Positions 23,149 to 26,155 of a stretch of DNA of 26,155 nucleotides are shown here, in pieces. Source of the stretch: Proteromonas lacertae (Eukaryota > Sar > Bigyra > Opalinata > Proteromonadidae); the NCBI GenBank assembly GCA_002245135.1, contig NGBS01000373.1, forward strand, positions 1 to 26,155, read 5' to 3'. The notes below the pieces were generated by a model that saw nothing but the letters and a program-made list of their open reading frames with translations, searched no databases and was not told the DNA's origin. How positions within the stretch are numbered: the stretch's first letter is position 1; every line of letters begins with the position of its first letter. Position numbers and translations under genes: made by a program.

Positions 23149-24205
23149 TTATTCATCCCAAATAGCTTTGTTAACATCAGTTCCTTTTGGAACACAGAAT
23201 CCTCCAAAACAGATTCTAGCACGAGTATCTAATGATTCAATATGTTCCAAATCCTCCTTATCTAATTCAAAATCAAATATATCAAGGTTTGATTTGACAT
23301 GTTCAGGATTTGAACTTCTGGGAATGATATGAATTCCTCTTTGAATGGCCCATCTTAATAACACATGTGCAACACTCTTATTATGCTTTTTAGCAATATC
23401 ATTAATCACTTTATTCTTCAATAATGGTTCATGGTCACCTATCTTCTCTTCACCACCTCCTAAGGATTGATATGCTGTAATTGTCATTCCTAATTGTTTT
23501 AAATAATCAACGTATTCATATTGACCATTATATGGGTGAATTTCCATTTGAATGTTTGCAGGCTTTATTTTGGCTATTTTTAATAAATTCATTAATTTGA
23601 CCTTAGAAAAGTTGGCAACACCAATAGATTTGATTCTTCCAGCATACACTAATTTCTCCATTTCTTGCCATACTTTAGCAAATTGATCGGCATCATAACC
23701 CATCTTTTGTTCATCTGGTACACTCTTAACAAACCATCCTTCTAAGTCTGTTTTATCTCTTGGTTCTTTTAATGTGTAGATAACAGGCCAGTGAATTAAA
23801 TATAGATCTAAATAGTCTAATTGAAGCAACATTAAACTTCTTTTTAAAGCTGTCTCAACGGATTCAGGATGACAATCAGTCATCCATAATTTTGATGTGA
23901 TAAACAACTCTTCTCTTTTGACAAGACCTTCATCAATACATTTCTTAATGGCAACTCCTAATAACTTCTCATTATTCTATAAATAGTTATAACTTGTAAT
24001 TTTAAATATACATATGCTGGGGCACAGTCAATGGCTCTATAACCCGCTAAGATTGCACTACGAATTGCATTGTTAACAACCTCTTGATCTAATAAAAACA
24101 CAGTACTAAAGATAAATATAAATCTATATCAATATACCCAAATCCAATGTATGGAAATTGATAACCACTTGATAATTTTTCAGTTGAGCTTACAGAAGAT
24201 GCCAT
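23149..24205 (-). CDS. Aldo-keto reductase
   Basis: This is an NADPH-dependent carbonyl reductase of the AKR superfamily, presumably cytosolic. Three exons on the minus strand (24205-24138, 24105-24012, 23976-23149) join in frame to 329 residues, a usual AKR length. The catalytic tetrad is complete: Asp and Tyr in AIDCAPAYNNE, Lys in FITSKLW, His in YLIHWP. NADPH-binding features are present too (AYQSLGGGE, HIIPRSSNPEHVKSNL). The start gives MASSVSSTEKLSSGYQFPYI, leading straight into the first barrel strand. Substrate cannot be told from sequence; aldehydes or sugars are typical. It is convergent with the Munc13-like gene (142 bp between stops) and 100 bp downstream of the EH-like gene, which reads the same way. 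Confidence 0.95.
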
Positions 24206-24305
24206 AATCAAGAAATATTAATGAAGCGACAATTTAGAATTTTCTTAAGAAAACAAGAACAAAATTCAAATTTACAAAAATATAACTGTTTTAAGAAACT
24301 CTAAA

Positions 24306-25279
24306 TTATATTATAGACCTTCTACGGTAACTTCCAATCGGTTCTGGTTTATAATTTGAAAAGAACTTCTCTTTCTTTCTTCCTGAAGAATTACTTAAAC
24401 TCTTAGGTGCTGGTGGTAAATCATCGTACATTTCCTTTAATTTCACTAAGGGTGACACTCTCTTTGGGTCATTAAGACTCATAATAGCTTCTCTTCTTGC
24501 TTCTGGTAAATCATTAATACTCACAGATCCATTGTTTTCATCATAACTAAGATCACTTGTATCAATATATGAAAGACGACGACTATTTTGTACAGGCTGA
24601 ATTGGAGTAGAACCAGCATTTGGATCAATATAGTGTTTGTTAATCTCATCTAAAGCTATTATATCACCAACTCTCTGTTCTTCTAAAGCACTTATTTGGT
24701 TTTGATATCCTTTAATTTGAGATTCTACTTGCTGTAAGTGATCAACATATTTTTTTATATTAGGAACTTGGGTTTTTAATTTTGTTAATTGAGGTGGCAT
24801 TTTGTCTGGAATTTCTAAACTTTTATCATAGAAACAATGTCTCATATGTGAATAACACACATATTCGTATAATGAAATTGTCTTTGAATCACTCTTACCA
24901 CATAATTCAATGATTGTATTGAATAACTATAATTATAGAGATATAAAATTAATTAAATACATCTGTTTCTTCTTTTGTTTTCAATGTCTTCATAAATGGA
25001 GCTTTACCAAGAAAACGTTGGAATGAACACTATATCTATATAAATTCAATATACTTTTAATGAGAAATCCTTTATATATGCTTTTACTTCATCCAAAGTT
25101 ATATCAAAGCCATGGTCAACTTCCCCAGTTATTGATTTTCTTCTCTCGCCTGAACCTATCGGTAAACCATCAACTGCTTCCACAGATATACGAGTTGGTG
25201 TTTTATAACTGGATGATGACTCCTGCGTTGGTGTATTCTTTGGTGATATTTTAGCAGGAGGAGATATTTTGCCTGACAT
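24306..25279 (-). CDS. EH-domain-like coiled-coil protein (first of a tandem pair)
   Basis: Exons 25279-25055, 25029-24961 and 24926-24306 join in frame to 304 residues. A short Ser/Pro-rich head leads into a segment (about residues 58-146) with the outline of an Eps15-homology domain: helix DEVKAYIKDFSL, then LFNTIIELCGKSDSKTISLYEYVCYSHM, and the characteristic ending IPDKMPPQL (compare LPxxLPPxL). The EF-hand loop keeps few acidic ligands, so calcium binding is doubtful. A coiled coil follows (about 148-190, LQQVESQIKGYQNQ), then a Ser/Arg/Pro-rich tail. EH proteins bind NPF peptides in endocytosis; that role is inferred only. The next minus-strand gene upstream is a paralogue sharing CYSH-x-RH, the MPP/IPP ending and an IALDE motif. 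Confidence 0.75.
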
Positions 25280-25391
25280 ATTTCTTACAATTTATAAAGC
25301 AACCTTTGATGAGATTTTAGCAAAAGATTAAAAATATTGTATAACGGATAGATTTTTGTGAATGAGTATTCACCACAATAGAAGAAGTATA

Positions 25392-26155
25392 TCAAGATTT
25401 TAAATGTATATCAACATACAAACAATAATTAATACTAATGTAAAGATGAATAAAAGTAAAAATAAGTAAAACTAACGAATTATTTACACTGTTTCTATTA
25501 AACTTTCTTTGTTGAAACACTAGAACTCTTCTTAGTAATGCTTTTTCTATTTCTAGTGAATCACTTTTAGTAGATTTCAATAACGGTGAATATCTTTGTG
25601 CAAAGTTCATTTGTGTAACTTTTTCCTTTCTAGACTTTGGTAATACAACAACATTCTTCTTCGACATATCTTCAGAAAAAGTCATCGAATTTGATCTATT
25701 CTGAGTGAACGACTTTTCTGGCATTTTCATTGATCTACAACTACTTGCTTCCCGGTCTACTATCAGTCTCATCTAATGCAATACATCTATTTTTGTTTAT
25801 CTAAATATTTCATTGACATATTCTTTAATGTATTATCAACTATGCTTCTATCCTCTTCAAGTTGTTCCATTTCTTTTTTAAGTTATTTATTTGTGCATCA
25901 ATATCTTTAAGACATATTAAATGAGCATGAAACTTTGGAATTGCTTTTTTTAATGACATTAAATAAGGAGGAATCTCATCAGGCATATCTACATTTAATT
26001 CTGTTACAACATGACGAATATGTGAATAACAAAAGAATTTAAATAAATCTAAGCATTTTTTATCTTCTGGGTCACAGATTGGCCATAATGTTTTCAGTAT
26101 ATTTTTATCATTTTCATCTAAACATCGTTTTTGAAGATCAGCTTTAACAACCTTA
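25392..26155 (-). CDS. EH-domain-like coiled-coil protein (second of the pair; partial, with two one-base indels)
   Basis: The gene enters from the right edge of the window. Its first visible exon encodes ILKTLWPICDPEDKKCLDLF, then FCYSHIRH and DMPDEIPPYL, a more typical EH half than in its neighbour, with Asp/Glu kept in the loop. A coiled coil follows (DIDAQINNLKK, then EMEQLEEDRSIVDNTL in another frame). The shift fits one missing A in an A6 run near 25876. A likely 31-nt intron is 25817-25787, after which ICIALDETDSRPG parallels IALDE in the paralogue. A second shift near 25750 fits one extra A. The remaining frame (ATG-like at 25772) runs through a Ser/Lys-rich tail to a TGA at 25392-25394. 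Its last 25 residues are hydrophobic and may be an unspliced intron rather than protein. Start and end are uncertain; the family link is sound. Confidence 0.65.

Overview
The window is nuclear DNA of a very AT-rich unicellular eukaryote with the standard genetic code (TAA and TGA as stops, TGG for Trp) and tiny introns. Hand splicing of the clear genes gives about 40 introns of 24 to 53 nt, mostly near 32. Nearly all start GTAT and end TAG, and many carry TA or TTA runs. Genes are packed 100 to 170 bp apart. I cannot name the lineage: DNAJC11-, Rpn2-, multi-BRCT-, Munc13- and EH-domain-type genes only say eukaryote. Intron size recalls some anaerobic stramenopiles, but that is a weak guess.

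Layout: (1) 1-1238, a DNAJC11-like J-protein, cut by the window edge and holding three one-base A indels. (2) 1398-4752, the 26S proteasome subunit Rpn2/PSMD1 in 13 exons. (3) 4921-8815, a 1255-residue protein with four N-terminal BRCT domains, a long SQ/TQ- and Gln/Asn-rich linker and two C-terminal BRCT domains, the layout of Rtt107/Brc1/PTIP. (4) 8939-10733, a 6-phosphofructokinase with a hydrophobic N-terminal segment. (5) 10734-18064, a gene-poor block that is mostly mobile DNA. (6) 18065-23006, a Munc13/Unc13-like protein of 16 exons whose first coding exon is only the ATG. (7) On the minus strand, an aldo-keto reductase (24205-23149) and two related EH-domain-like coiled-coil genes in tandem (25279-24306, and 26155-25392, which runs off the window).

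The mobile block is the most unusual part. A 5.3 kb Mutator-like (MULE) DNA transposon, 11913-17209, has terminal inverted repeats of about 1.24 kb that match across their length except for one visible indel. Its transposase, with a DDE core and SWIM zinc finger, is interrupted by a 626 bp MITE lying just before its N-terminal zinc finger. A second MITE copy (625 bp, about 95% identical) sits 26 bp outside the left end of the MULE. Both MITE copies have 5-bp target duplications (AGTCT and AGTTC) and CpG-rich terminal repeats of about 42 bp, striking in this genome. A 371 bp near-perfect foldback element lies 15 bp beyond the right end of the MULE.

The host genes share no obvious pathway: proteostasis, DNA-damage signalling, glycolysis, membrane traffic and redox metabolism are side by side, as expected for a compact genome without operons. 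No virus-derived elements, rRNA, tRNA or CRISPR arrays were recognised.
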